Of a stretch of 64,000 nucleotides of DNA, positions 11,089 through 23,274 are shown piece after piece. This stretch comes from Garcia nutans (taxonomy: Eukaryota; Streptophyta; Magnoliopsida; Malpighiales; Euphorbiaceae): NCBI GenBank assembly GCA_947685225.1, contig CANTUV010000004.1:12369001-12433000 (forward strand), written 5' to 3'. The position numbers were made by a program, and so were the translations under genes. The notes beneath the pieces are model-generated. The model ran no database searches. It saw nothing but the letters and a program-made list of their open reading frames with translations, and was not told the DNA's origin. Within the stretch, counting starts at the first letter, position 1, and each line of letters starts with the position of its first letter.

Positions 11089-11788
11089 CTTTCCTGTTTG
11101 CTGCTCCATCAAAATACATTTTCCACCCTTGTACTTCAATTGCTTCTAAATGTTCATCTGGAAATTCCAAGATTACCTCTTCACTTTCTGGTAATGGTTG
11201 TTGAGCCAGAAATTCTGCCACCGCTCTACCTTTGATTGTTTTTTTGGTTACATACTCGATCTCAAATTCTTCTAATATTATCAGCCATCGACCATATTTC
11301 CCAATTAAAGAGGGTGTCTCCCTTAAGTACTTCATTGGATCCAACCTGGAAATTGCTTGCACACTATATGATTGAAAGTAATGCTGCAACTTCTTAGAAG
11401 ACCAAACCACGGCTATACATGTTTTTTCAATAATACTATACTTAATTTCATAAGGTAGGAGCTTTCTACTTAAGTAGTAAACGGCATGCTCAATCCCCGA
11501 CTCATCTGCTTGGGCTAGCATGGCTCCTATCGACTCTTCTTCTACTGCTAAGTATAGTAATAGAGGTTTGCCGGGTTTAGGTGGTTTCAAAACAGGTGGA
11601 TTCAGCAAATACTCTTTTATTCGATCAAAGCCCTTTTGACATTCTTCGTTCCATACGACCGGCTGATTCTTCCTAAGCAACTTGAAGATAGGCTCACAGA
11701 TTGTTGTGAGCTTTGCTATAAATCTACTAATGTACTGTAATTTACCAATGAATCCCCGTACTTCTCTCTCCATCTTAGGGGCCAGCAT
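11089..11788 (-). pseudogene. RNase H and start of archaeal-type RNase H, element X pol
   Basis: The frame continues pol from the RT connection (ERVRGF-like EVRGFIGKLQYISRFI) into an RNase H domain (LLLYLAVEEESIGAMLAQ, then YYLSRKLLPYE) and a linker, then the first strand of a second RNase H (MYFDGAANRK). In this first RNase H the usual catalytic Asp of the first strand is replaced (LYLAV), as is common where a second, archaeal-type RNase H is present in Tat-lineage elements. The second domain is cut after about 10 residues by insertion of I at 11088. Integrase is absent. Confidence 0.85.
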
Positions 11789-11809
11789 ATCCCTAATTGC
11801 TTTGACTTT

Positions 11810-12344
11810 TTAAAGATCTATCTCGATGCCATTTAGGCCAATTACATGCCCCAACAAATTACCTGAGGTAACACCGAATACACACTTCTTCGGGTTTAAT
11901 CTTAGCTTATACTTCAAAGCTCTGTCAAAGAATAATTCCAAATTTTGGAAGTGTTGCTCCCTTGCATCCGACTTAACCATCATATCATCAACATATACTT
12001 CAACTTCTTTGTGCATCATGTCATGAAACAATGTGGTGGCCATCCTTTTGGTAAGTTGCTCCAGCATTCTTTAAGCCGAAAGGCATCACCCTATAACAAA
12101 ATATATGCCATGTAGTAGTGAAGGCAGTTTTGGCTTTATCCTCTTGGGCCATTAACACTTGATTGTATCCGGAAAATTCATCTACAAATGAGTGTAGCAC
12201 ACTAGAGGCTGTACTATCAATGAGTACATCTATATGAGGTAAAGGAAAATCATCCTTAGGGGAAGCCTTGTTTAAATCTCTATAGTCCACGCAGACCCTT
12301 ATCCTCCCATCTTTCTTTGGCACAGGTACTATGTTGGCTACCAA
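11810..12344 (-). pseudogene. Reverse transcriptase core, element X
   Basis: Ty3/Gypsy RT: VPKKDGRIRVCVDYRDLN, then the motif A region with FVDEFSGYNQ, MPFGLKNAGATYQ, and the catalytic YVDDMMVKS near 11965-11990. Catalytic Asp residues are present, but the frame is broken: a single-base loss near 12348 (junction to the upstream frame), a single-base gain near 12052, and an in-frame TAA at 11810-11812. The copy cannot make a working enzyme. Confidence 0.9.
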
Positions 12345-13925
12345 TCTGGGTATTCTATCACTTCAAGGAACTTCACTTGCATTTGCTTAGTGACCTCTTC
12401 TTTGACCAATTCAGCCCATTCTGGTCTTAATCGTCTCAGCTTTTGTTTGACAGGTTTAATGTGAGTGTAAGTAGGGATATAATGCTCAGCTATGTCTCGT
12501 TCTATCCCCGGCATATCTTCATAAGACCAAGCGAACACCTCTTCATATTTTTTGAATATTTTTTCAAATCTCTCTCTCTCATCAGGAGTAAGGTCGGATG
12601 CTATGCTAATGTTTTTAGGATTTTCGATTGTTCCCAAATTTAATGATTGTGTGTTAACAGAATTAATATTAAAGATGCTCGTGTAACTGTTATTTAAATG
12701 TATGCAACCATCAGGAGAAACATCACACAAGCAAGCAAAATCAGACTTTATTGCATTCATTTTGGAAAAGAAAACATCATCATCCTCATATAAAGCAAAC
12801 AAATTAAAATCAAAATCAAAATCATTATTCTCATAATCATAAAGCAGAATGTCTTCAAACTTTTCTTCAACTAGGGCAGCAATCTCTTCTGAAGTCTTCT
12901 CGGCTTTCAGGGCAGCTTCATTCTTCTCTTTTGGAGTGGATTCTTTGTTGGTTGGTAGGGAGAGCTCTTTCTTCACTTGCTCCACTAACTCAGTAACATC
13001 TGAAATAATTTCAAAATCGGGAATTAACTTACCCATGAACATGATCGGCTCGGGCTTTCCTTGGAGTGGTCCCATAGTTGGAGCTTTGACAAAGATCTCT
13101 TCAAGTGGTGGGAAGCTCATCTTCTTATTCTTCTTTGGTTGAACATTATTGGCTTCATCATATCCCAACCCCTTCTTGGAAGCTTGAGTTCTAAAATCTG
13201 GCAACTTTGTTAAACCGGCTTTACCCTTTCCAAGACCAGCTCCGGGAAGGTAGTTCATGTTCTTCATCATATTCAAGACTTTGGAGTCCACTGCTTCATC
13301 CTCAGAAATTACAGCTACTTGAAAACCATTGAGAGGCCTCTCAACCATTAGAGCGTTAACAATCTCATTATCTTCAGCTTCAATGACCACTGTTTCATTT
13401 CCATTGGGAAATTTGATCTTTTGATGAAGGGTGGAAGGAACTCCACCAAGAGGGTGAAACCATGGTCGTCCCAAGAGTAAGGCAAAGGTAACTGGTATGT
13501 CCAAAACAACAAACTCCGCAATAGATTCAATTGGACCAACCTTGACGGCCGCTTTGAAAGTCCCTTCGACATGCCTCTTAGTGTTGTCATAAGCACGAAT
13601 TGTCACCTCGGTTGGGTTTAAATCTCTTGTTGACATGGCTAGCTTTGGTAGTATCTTAAGTGGACAAACATTTATGGTGGACCTATCATCGACCATTACA
13701 CAAGGAGTCCTCTTCCCCTTGACTTATATTTTGATAAAGAGAGGGCGGATGTGGTCTCTCCCTTTCTCTGGTAAGTCCATCGGAAAAAGAAACTGCTCCC
13801 ATACTAACTTCGCTCTTCTCTTGAACCTTTTCGCATTTCATTACTTCCCCAATTTTTATGAAGTTGATCAACTCCTCCGGTGTTGTGGAGGTAGAAATCG
13901 ACATGCTAGCCAAGGCTTTGGCCAT
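12338..13925 (-). pseudogene. Protease, G-patch and RT N-terminus, element X
   Basis: The segment begins with a retropepsin-like domain. The catalytic loop reads DDRST near 13680-13695 where D-x-G-S is expected, so the loop Gly is lost; the C-terminal LLLGRPW motif is near 13465. A G-patch motif follows (MNYLPGAGLGKGKAG and KKGLGYDEANN, about 13150-13265). Then come an acidic spacer and the RT N-terminus (EDMPGIERDIAEHYI through EWAELVKEEV). Breaks: a frameshift near 13930, a frameshift plus TAA near 13735, and the frameshift near 12348. The order protease, G-patch, RT is seen directly; the assignments rest on family motifs. Confidence 0.8.
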
Positions 13926-15781
13926 AGTCTCTCGTGCTTTTTAGAAGTAGCTAACAGGTCCCAAATGCTAACACTTGCTTGAGTTCTTTTTAATTGCTTG
14001 AGTACAACATCATCTTCTTCCACTTCAACTTCCTTCCCCTTATTAGTTTCTACCTCCTTAGGTGGTGGCCTTGCATAAGGCTTACCGGATCTAGTATTCA
14101 TCACCTCATCTTCTTCGGGCTCAGACCAAGTCCACTCCTCCTTCTTGGGTATGATATCATCATCACTATCATTTGAATCCCAAAACTTGTTGACCACACA
14201 AATTGTTACTTCCCCACCAATCATAGCTTGTTTAGCTTCATTAAATTCCTCTTCTTCTTTGATTGCTTCTCCTCCCATATCTTGAAAAGAAGACATGACA
14301 AAATCCTCATGCAAACCTCCTCCAATCATGAAGGTTGCTGGTGGTTGTACTCTATTGAACTTTGGCAATCGGTTATCTTTAGTGTTTGGCTTGTTGGGCT
14401 CAGGTAGCTTCCCATTATCAATTAAGTTTTGGATCTCATGTCTCAATCTCACACATCTATCCGTGTCATGTCCTTGAATTTGGTGAAATTGACAAAATGC
14501 TTTGGTGTCAAAATTAGGTGGGAGAGGATTAGGCAAAGGACGAGGATTTAAGGGTTGTAACAGTCCCTTTCTTTGAAGCTTGTTGAGAACCCAGGACATC
14601 GGTTTTCCCAATTTTGAAAATTGTTTCCTTATTCCTTGGTTAGTAGCATTAACACCGATGGCCTTTTGCATGCTTTGGCTACCAGGTTGATAGCTCCCTT
14701 TCTCATTCCATTTCGTTGCAAATCGTCTCTTCTCCCTATCCCATTCTTCAATTTGCAAACCAGCTTGAAGAAGGTCTTTGAAATCATGGATGAGTGTATG
14801 AGACATCCTATCACGAAGACTAGGTAACACCCCTCTCACAATCATCCTTATTTGATCGGATTCATTAGGCCTCTTCTTGAGTAAAGCAGCCTTGTTTCTC
14901 CATCTCTTGACATAGTCTACAAAATTCTCATTCGACCTTTGCCTAATGGATTCCACTTCCATCAAGGTAACTTCCAATTCAACATTATATCCATATTTTT
15001 GGATAAAGGCTTTGTAAAGTAGATCCCAGCTCTTTTATATTTCATCATCTAAGGTATTGAACCAATTTTGGATAACAAGGTCCAATGAGAGCATAAAGTA
15101 CCTTAGGGTTTGAGCCTTAGTAGCTCGGGCAGATTGCATGGCAGTGATATATTGCTTCACGTGGAGATGAGGATTTTCGGTGCCATTGTACTTAGCAAAG
15201 GAAGGCATCTTGAATTTATAAGGGACCTCTTCATCTTGTTCAAATAACTTGTCAACTTCGGACATCTTTTCGGTCTTCAGCTTCTTCTCAAATTTCTTTT
15301 CTAAATAAGCAATCATCTTTTCAACATCAGATGTCTCGGTCTTTTCAATAGTTTCCTTCTCGACAACCTTCGGTTCTTTCTTCTTTTCTTGAACCTCTTG
15401 GTAGTATTGAGCCCAATCATAATCATCATCAATGACCACCTTTTCATCATCAAAAGCTACTTCACTAACTTTAGCCTTCCCTTTGTCCTTTGGCTTCTTA
15501 GTGCTAGCAGATGACTCGGCATGGTTTTCTAAGATCGCAGTCAATTGGTTCTTCATGGTCTCAGCTAGGGCCTCTTTGATTTCTTCCATCTTGGCATTGA
15601 GGGCTTCATCCACCATTCTTTGAATTTGTTCGGGCTCCATTGTCTTTGGTGAGCAAGTGATTGAGTCGTTGCTAAATACTTCATCTCCGGTGTAGGTCGG
15701 ATTGTCGTAAGCTTTTGAACTTTCATAATCCAGGGCTGTGAGCCAGAGAGGACCAATGATATGAGTTGCAAATGTATGCAT
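13926..15781 (-). pseudogene. gag of element X (Tat type)
   Basis: One frame from ATG 15781 with an in-frame TAA at 15035-15037. The N-terminus is a predicted helix (EPEQIQRMVDEALNAKMEEI). A Lys/Glu-rich stretch precedes the capsid-like domain (KFKMPSFAKYNGTENPH, then RYFMLSLD, KSWDLLYKA and FVDYVKRWRNKAALLKKRP). A variant zinc knuckle CX2HX4HX4C follows near 14480-14515 (CQFHQIQGHDTDRC), usual for this lineage. The C-terminal acidic tail runs to about 13930, where a frameshift leads into protease. Homologous Gag pieces occur in Y (plus) and, lacking the capsid domain, in H and G. Confidence 0.85.
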
Positions 15782-16794
15782 GTATGCATGTATGCACGAA
15801 CAATCAATAAATAAGTGTGATTAGGATGATCCTTCCAACCTTAAAACATCAACACACGAATGGCGAGTCTCTTTTCCTAGGTATATGGTTAACAAAATAC
15901 CAACATGGGGTACCTTGCTTTCGAATAATTCCCTCAGACGTTTCAACCAATAGTTATATTTTCAAAAATGGAAATCAATTCATGATAATTCCCATTAATT
16001 AGGTTTTAATCCATTCAACCAACTAAAGTAGCTTTTATGCTATGTTGGATTAAAACGAAATTAAGATGTTTATTATAAATAGATTTCTCACTTGGAAAAG
16101 TAACTAATGATTCATGCCAAAAACAAGCCCATAGTTAATTTATTCTTAGTGTAAACTAGGCCCACAATTGATTTTTGGTATTTCATAATTGACCTAAATA
16201 TTTTTGCAAACTCTTTGTAAGAAAAAATTGGGTGAAAATTAGTTTTGTTTCTAAGCTCATTGTAAAAGATTTTAGAAAAATGGATTTTGGGCTTAGTATT
16301 TGGGCCATGGGCCAAAATTTTTTTTTTGACTTGTTTTTAGAAAAAATCTTATGTCCAAAGACCATCTTAAAAAGTTTTGAAAATAGTTTTGGTCTTTTGG
16401 ATTTGAGCTTACAATATACTTAGGTCATATTAGAAAAAGAACAAACCAAATAAGCCATGATTTAGACTAAGATAAACTAACCATAGTCAAACAACATGCA
16501 TTTAGGGTAAAACCTAAGGAAAGTAACTAGGCCAATTACATGAGCTTTAGTCTTTGGGTAAAAAGGCTTAGGTTCCCATAGCAAGTATATACCAAACGGT
16601 ACAAGGCTATGAGTGGTTATGCCATGCTCAATCTCCATACCTTGAGTGAAAGTATGGTATCCCTTACATAACATAACACGGGCGTCCTAACTCACGCACA
16701 CAATGCAATCTAATATGATGCAATGGATAATATCATTATAAGAAAGAATAGAATAATAAAAAGACCAACGGAATCAACTTCTCTTATCCCTAGT
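15782..16794 (-). other. Leader (5' UTR) of element X
   Basis: About 1 kb between PBS and gag, AT-rich and without a supported frame. The leaders of H (26950-27989) and G (46527-47098, opposite orientation) align with it. A (GTATGCAT)n-like microsatellite at 15772-15797 near the gag start recurs in H (26985-27005) and G (46965-46985). Confidence 0.75.
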
Positions 16795-16804
16795 GGAGTC
16801 GCCA
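16795..16804 (-). promoter_or_regulatory. PBS of element X
   Basis: Minus-strand TGGCGACTCC, 1 bp after the LTR terminus at 16806. Similarity with I continues beyond the core (cactaggga in X, cactgggga in I). Confidence 0.85.
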
Positions 16805-16805
16805 C

Positions 16806-18500
16806 TGTGAGCGGGGATTTTTGCCCCCACTCTAGGTGGAATGGTTCTTGCGACTTCGGCACTGTTTAGGCTCGGGGCTTTAGAGAACACGGACTTAAGT
16901 TCAGAGAAAATGGAGTCGCCACTCGGACGGGGCGGGAAAAAAGAAAGGGGTGGATGACTCAATTCCTAAGGAATCCCCAATCACCTAATGGGTTCGGAAA
17001 GTTGGGTACGTGTGGGGAAGGTGAGAAATGGCCCAGCACCCCCACAACGCCTGGTTCATTGGAACCGGCCTCCTTTACAGGTCTTAATATTATAAAATTC
17101 TTAAGTGTAATAACATTATCCATATTGCACACAATAAAAAGAAAGCATCAATATATTAAAATCAAAGCAATGTCCAAACAAAAACAAAACAAATAAATGG
17201 ACACCCATCCAAGGATGGAAACATGTCCTTACATCACATGCCTAGATAGGACATCCACCAAAAGGTAAAAACATGCCCTTTACATAAGTTCTAAAATAGA
17301 AAAGCAAATTAAATTACATGATGTTTAACTAAAAACATACCTCTTACAACTTTTGTAAGTCTAAATTAATTGAAAAAAGTAAATAATCATTCATCATAAA
17401 TAAATCATTCATCAAAGCTATTAATCAAAATATAAAATAAACATCCATCCATGATAAATTAAATAAATCAAGTATTGAAATTAAATAAATTAAAGCATAA
17501 GAAATAAATCAAAGCATAATCTAGTATGGAATTGAATAAAGCAAATAAAAGTTCAAGTATAGCTACTGTGACTTTTTATGGAATTAAAAATAGATTAGGG
17601 TTTTAAGTTTTAAAAGGTTGGTAAGACTCTTTGATTAACCAAATTAAGGTTTGAATGGTGAAATCATGAAACTAGGGTTTTGAATACCTTAAAATACTTA
17701 AATTTGTGATTTTTGGTTTATTGAACTTTAAGCTACTATGCAATTTTTGGGTTTTCATGTTTTTATGTTTTAAAAGGATTAGGGTTCATAAAAATTAGGG
17801 TTTAAGGTTTTAAAATGATTAAGGTTCATTGTTTTAGGTTTAAAAGTTGAATTTTAGATTTTAGACTTTAAAATTAGTGTTCTCGGGTAAAAGAATTTTT
17901 AGGGTTTTTAAAAAGCAATTTGATGATTTATGAAGTTTTATGAATTTAAACACATGGATTGAAGTTTTTATAAGTAGAAAAGATGTTTTTGAAGGCTTTT
18001 TGAATGAAATAGAACCTAATTTAAAAATTTGAAAGAAACAGAATTTTATTTTGGTTTTGTTGAAAAATATGTTCAATGAGAGTTTTAAGATTTTTAAGAA
18101 GAAAAAATAACAATTTTAAGTTTTTTAGAAAAGAAAGTCACGTTTTTATTGTTGTAACTTTAGAAAATTTAAATTCAAGCTCTAAAGTTTTTGATTTAAA
18201 AAACCTAATTCCCTTTGAATTTCTTAATTCGTGGTGGTGCTGCTTTTAAAAATCAATAGAATTGAATTTCCCTTTTCCTTCACTAATTTGGTTTCAAAAG
18301 ATCAAGCTTACTGCCTCTTTTTTTCCTCCCTCAATTTGGTTTAATTGATCCTTATTTATAGTGGTTTTTTGGTTCTTTCTTCCTAATTCCACACGGCAAT
18401 TAATATTAATAAAAAAAAGAAATTAAAACCTAATTGAATTAGGTTTCTAAAATTTGGATCAAAAAATTTGCGCTAGCGAAAACTGCTGCCGGGCCCGTGG
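16806..18500 (-). mobile_element. 5' LTR of element X
   Basis: The 3' terminus of the LTR (minus ctcaca, 16806) is fixed by the PBS. The outer end is approximate: homology to LTR Y runs to a gcgctagcg motif near 18472-18480, and Gag sequence on the opposite strand starts by about 18507. I see no clear TG end or TSD. A TATA box, ctataaata (minus), is at 18353-18361. A second PBS-like core GGAGTCGCCA (plus) is at 16912-16921 inside the LTR. No coding content. Confidence 0.75.
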
Positions 18501-18506
18501 CTGGGC

Positions 18507-19712
18507 GTTTGATGATGATAAGGTGATCATTGATGATGATGATTGGGCTCAATACTACCAAGATCTTAAAGACAAAAAGGAGCCGAAGGTTGTTAAGAAG
18601 GCAACTATTGAAAAGGCCAAGACTTCTGATGTTGAAAAGATGATTGTTGATTTAGAAAAGAAATTTGAGAAGAAATTGAAAACCGAAGAGGTGTCTGAGA
18701 TCGACAAATTGTTTGAGCTAGATGAAGAAGTCCCGTAAAAGTTCAAGATGCCATCTTTTGCAAAGTACAATGGCACCGAAAATCCTCATTTCCATTTGAA
18801 GCAGTATATTACTGCCATGCAATCTGCCCGAGCTACTAAGGCTCAAACCCTAAGGTACTTCATGCTCTCCTTGGACCCTGTTGTCCAAAATTTGTTTAAT
18901 ACATTAGATGAAGGAACACAAAAGAGTTGGGATCTACTGTACAAGCCTTCATCCAACAACATGGGTATAATGTCGAGATGGAAGTTACCTTAATGGAAGT
19001 AGAGTCCATAAGACAAAGGCCAAATTAGAATTTTGTGGACTATGTGAAGCGATGGAGAAACAAGGCCGCTTTACTCAAGAAGAGGCCTGACGAATCAGAT
19101 CAAATAAGGATGATCGTGAGAGGCATTCTGCCCAATCTCCGTGAAAGGCTGTCTCACACCCTTATAAGGGACTTCAAAGATCTTCTCCAAGCTGGTCTAC
19201 AAATTGAAGAATGGGAAAGGGAAAAGAATCGCTTTTCAATAAAAAGGAATGAGAAAGGGAACTACCAGTCGGGCAATCTAAGCACATAAAAAGAAGTTGA
19301 TGTTAATGCCACTAGTCAAGGAGGAATGAGGCAGTTTTCAAAATTAGGGAAGCCACTGTCTTGGGTTCTCAATAAGCTACAAAAGAGGGGATTATTACAA
19401 CCCTTGACTCCACATCCTTTGCCTAATCCTCTTCCACCTAACTTTGATACTAATGCATTTTTCCAATTCCATCAAAGGCCTGGACACAAAACGGACAATT
19501 GTATGAAGTTGAGGCATGAGATCCAGAATTTAATTGATAATGGCAAGTTGCCTGAGCCGGACAAGCCCAATACCAAAGGTAATCCATTTCAAAGGTTCAA
19601 CAGTGTACCTCCACCGGCAACCTTCATGGTGGGAAAAGGATTAGAAGAAGATTTTGTTTTATCATCCTTTCAAGATGGGGATATTGAAGATGTGAAAGGA
19701 AAAGAAGCTTAA
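18507..19712 (+). pseudogene. gag of fragment Y (Tat type, pol-less)
   Basis: Homologous to the X Gag from its acidic DDD-DWAQYYQ segment through the capsid-like domain and knuckle region. Breaks: TAA at 18736-18738, a frameshift near 18942, a TAG near 19025 and a TAA at 19287-19289. In the knuckle the first Cys is replaced by Phe (FQFHQRPGHKTDNC), so it would not bind zinc normally. The frame ends at 19712 just after SSFQDG, at about the point where the G and H Gag-like frames also stop, and is followed by 3' UTR sequence. Y is thus a gag-only relative of X. Its N-terminal part is removed at the junction with the X LTR. Confidence 0.8.
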
Positions 19713-20318
19713 ACTCAACAAACTTTCCTTAGCTTGAATGTTGCTTTTCAATTTTACTTTCTTTAATATTTAATTAGAACTTTTTTGTTTTTCAAATTTA
19801 AAGTTGCTTGAAATAAATTACTTTCATCAAAATTTTTGTTGGCCTTTGTTCATTTTGGTGGTCAACCAATGAGGAATCTAGCTTGATAATTCATGAATTA
19901 ATATATTTATGAATCATGACTCGAATGACTTTACTAGGTGAGGGAATTACTCCATAGCATTGAGTTGTGTATGCTTACTTAGAGAGGGCTCCTGCATAAT
20001 TATCTTTGTCTAGGTCCTAGTCAGTCTTAGAACATGCTTTGACAAACTTTTGAGGTGAAATTAAACTCTGCTTATTTAAGGGAGAGATGATTTAGGCATT
20101 GTTTGAAGAGCCAACAACTAGTATCCACCCTATTAAATATCAATCCCTAGTTGTCCCTTTTGAGCCTTCATAAAATTTTAGCTTTCTTTTCATTGGCATA
20201 TAACCTCAATAACCTACCTTGAGCTGTTGTGATACTTTTGACAAATCTTATGATCACTAAGGTGAAGAGGTAAGAAGATAAAAAAAAAGGAATGTATAGA
20301 CAAGACCATGAGGGTAGT
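19713..20318 (+). other. 3' UTR of fragment Y
   Basis: Non-coding; aligns with F (1960-2580), G (47740-47900 plus 49306-49700) and H in reverse. It stops near 20318 where LTR Y starts; in relatives another ~1.5 kb follows before the sequence seen here at 22180. Confidence 0.7.
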
Positions 20319-22179
20319 TTTTCCGCAGAAGTTTTTTTCGCTAGCGAAATTTTTCCGACGCAAATTTTCTAAAACCTAATACAATTAGGTTTCATTTTCC
20401 TTTTCTTATTCAATAGAGATGTCATAAATAATTAGGAATGAAGGATATAAAACTTCTATAAATATGGACTAAACAACACAAAAAAAGGGGGAGGCCGAAA
20501 GAGACAAAAATTGGACAGTAGGAGGGAAATCCAAATCCGTGAAGGAAAAGCTTGAATTCAATTGATTTTTAAAGTAGCAGAAACACGATTTAAGGAATTC
20601 AAAAGGCAAAAAGGATGGTCTTTGGAGCTTGTTCATCTAAGAAGCAATTTTGGTGCAACTTACAAAATAAGGTATGAAATTCTAATTTCTTTATATTTTA
20701 CACAGTAGCGTAAACTAATAAATGATGTCTTTTAATTCAAAAACCCTAAAACCTTAATTCCCTTTGTTCAAAGTTTAAAAACACTAATTCATTATTTTAT
20801 TTTCCAAAAAGAGTTAAAATTGTTATTTTTTTTACTTCTTCAAAATCTTAAGACTCTAATTGAACATGTTTTTCAACAAAACCATAATTGTGATTCTGTT
20901 TCCTTCAAAAGCTTTAAAAATATCTTTTCTATTTATGTAAACTTCAAATCACTTTATTTAAACTTATAAAACCTCATGAAATAATCAAATTTTTTTTCCA
21001 AATCCTAAAATCAACAAATCACCCGAAACCCTAAAATCAAAAGCCTAAAAAACTAATTCAACTCCAAAACCTAAAATAATGAACCCAAACCTCCTTTAAA
21101 ACTTTAAACCATAATTTTTTCTAAATCCTAATCCTTTAAAATTTTAAAAACCATAAAACCATAAATACTTTAATTTTACAAAGTAGCTTAAAAACACAAT
21201 GAATAACCGTAACCCACAAATCAAAAGTATTTCAAAGTGTTCAAAACCTTGTTTTATGATTTCACCATTCAAATATAATTTTTAGTTAATCAAAGAGTCT
21301 TACCAACCTTTTAAAACATAAAACCTTAATCTATTTTAATTCCATAAAAAGTCACAGTTGCTTAATTTTATTAATTCCAAAACCCTAAACATATGAAATA
21401 AAGGATCCTAAATGGAAATAGTAGCTATAATTTAGAATTTTATTTACCTTATTCAATTCTATATTTTATTATGTTTTGATTTATTTTATATTCTTTAATT
21501 TATTTAAGTTCAATGCTTGGTTTATTTTATTTAACATGGATGGATGTTTACATTCTATTGATATTTAATACCTTTGATGAATGATTATTTACTTTTATCA
21601 ATTAATTTAGATTTCCAAAAGTTGTAAGAGGTATGTTTCCACTTGGTGGGTACCTCATTAGTTAAACATCATGTAATTTAATTTGCTTTTCTATTTTAGA
21701 ACCTATGTAAAGGGTATGTTTCTACCTTTCGGTGGGTGTCCTATTTAGGCATGTGATGTATGGACATGTTTCCATCCTTAGATGGGTGTCCATTTATTTG
21801 TTTTCTTGGACCTTGCTTTGATTTTAATATATTGATGCTTTCTTTTAATTATTGTGTGTAATATGGATAATGTTGTTATATTTAAGAATTTTATAATATT
21901 AAGACCTGTAAAGGAGGCCGGTTCCAATGAACCAGGCATTGTGGGGGTGTTGGGCCATTTCTCACCTTCTCCACACGTACCCAACTTTTCGAACCCATTA
22001 GGGGGTTGGGGATTCCTTAGGAATCGAGTCATCTACCCCTTTCTTTTTCCCGGCCCGTCCGGGTAGCGACTCCATTTTCTCTGAACTTAGGTCCGTGTTC
22101 TCTAAGGCCCCGAGCCTAAATAGTGTCGAAGTCGCAAGAACCATTCCACCGAGAGTGGGGGCAAAGATTCCCACTCACA
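20319..22179 (+). mobile_element. Tat-type LTR Y (probably solo)
   Basis: It ends ctcaca at 22179 as in X and F and aligns with LTR X over most of its length. The 5' end is approximate, and no TG start or clean TSD is seen (flanks ggtag and gctag differ by one base). A perfect palindrome TTTCGCTAGCGAAA lies at 20336-20349 and a TATA box ctataaata at 20456-20464. It sits inside the 3' region of Y, with relatives' intervening sequence missing, so a deletion accompanied or followed its insertion. A PBS-like tagcgactcc with one mismatch is near 22064-22073. Confidence 0.7.
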
Positions 22180-22444
22180 GCTAGCTTGTAAAAACATCCA
22201 GACAAAACACAAACATCCATATGAGCCTGCATGGGAATAAAATTACTGGTTTGAGCTTACACATGGGGCAAAACTTCTCCTTTTCAATTTTTAAGTTTAT
22301 ACACGTACAAAACATTTTCAGACTCACTTTCATTATTTTTCCACACAGGGCGCAAAGAGAAGATATGAGGACTAGCTAAAAAATAGCTATTTTTTTTTTG
22401 CAAAAAGAAGAATAAAAGGAATATAACAAGAAGAAAGTAAGAAC
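22180..22444 (+). other. Tat-type 3' UTR fragment, plus orientation
   Basis: Matches G 51235-51490. At about 22445 the orientation flips: the following sequence matches G in reverse complement. The junction is a breakpoint between fragment Y and the truncated end of H. Confidence 0.65.
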
Positions 22445-23090
22445 CCTAAAAGATGTGTTTGGGTTCTCGACCCGAGTTGGTTTGGTTGGGTTCTAGACCC
22501 GAGATATGATTTGATTTGATTTTTTGGACCCGAGACTAAATTTGATTTAGGTACTTCGACTCGAGACTAGGTTCTTGGACCCAAGACTAAGCTTGACTTT
22601 GGAACTTGGACCCGAGAATGAATTTGATTTGGGTACTTCGACTCGAGACTAGGTTCTTGGACCCAATACTGAGCTTGACTTTGGTACTTGGACCTGAGAA
22701 TGAATTTGATTTGGGTACTCGGACCCAAGACTAGGTTTTGGACCCGAGAATTAATTTGATTTAGGTACTTGTACCTGAGACTGGATACTTGGACCTAATA
22801 CTGAATTTGATTCGGGTACTTTTGACCCAAGATTGGGTACTTGGACTCGAGATTAAATTTGATTTGGGCACTTAGACTCGAGACTAGGTACTTGGACCCG
22901 AATTGAATTTGATTTGGGTACTTGGACCTGAGACTGAATTTGGATTCTCAACCAACAACTAAATTTAGGTGCTTGACCAAACATTGGATATGGGTTCTCG
23001 ACCCGAGACTGGATTAGGTTCTAGACCAGAAAATAAATTTTGGGTTCTCGACCTAAAACTGAATTTTATTTGGGTGACTTTTTGTTATGT
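22445..23090 (-). repeat. Tandem array of 'gacccgag' repeats in H 3' UTR
   Basis: About 18 irregular copies of a 25-38-bp unit with the theme acttggacccgagact and aatttgatttggg; small dyads such as GGGTTCTCGACCC recur. The equivalent region of G (51955-52200, opposite strand sense) has a shorter and more diverged array. Position close to the 3' LTR fits the hypervariable 3' UTR arrays described for Tat-lineage elements. Confidence 0.8.
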
Positions 23091-23274
23091 GAGAGTTTTG
23101 GCTGTCTTTTGGCCAATCAATTTTAGTTCTTCTAGCTGATTGATCTTCTATCATGGCTTTCTTCTAGCCACTCACTCCATTCTTCAATGGATCAACTCCA
23201 GCTCTTCTAGCTGGATTGACCATCTATCATCTGGGAATTTTGGCTTTCTACTAGCCGGTTGTTTTCATTCTTCA

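Noticed and set aside
20319..22179. LTRs X (16806-18500) and Y as the inverted termini of one composite element
   Set aside because: Each has its own internal context and the intervening gag belongs to Y; no shared TSD or terminal inverted structure supports a single unit.
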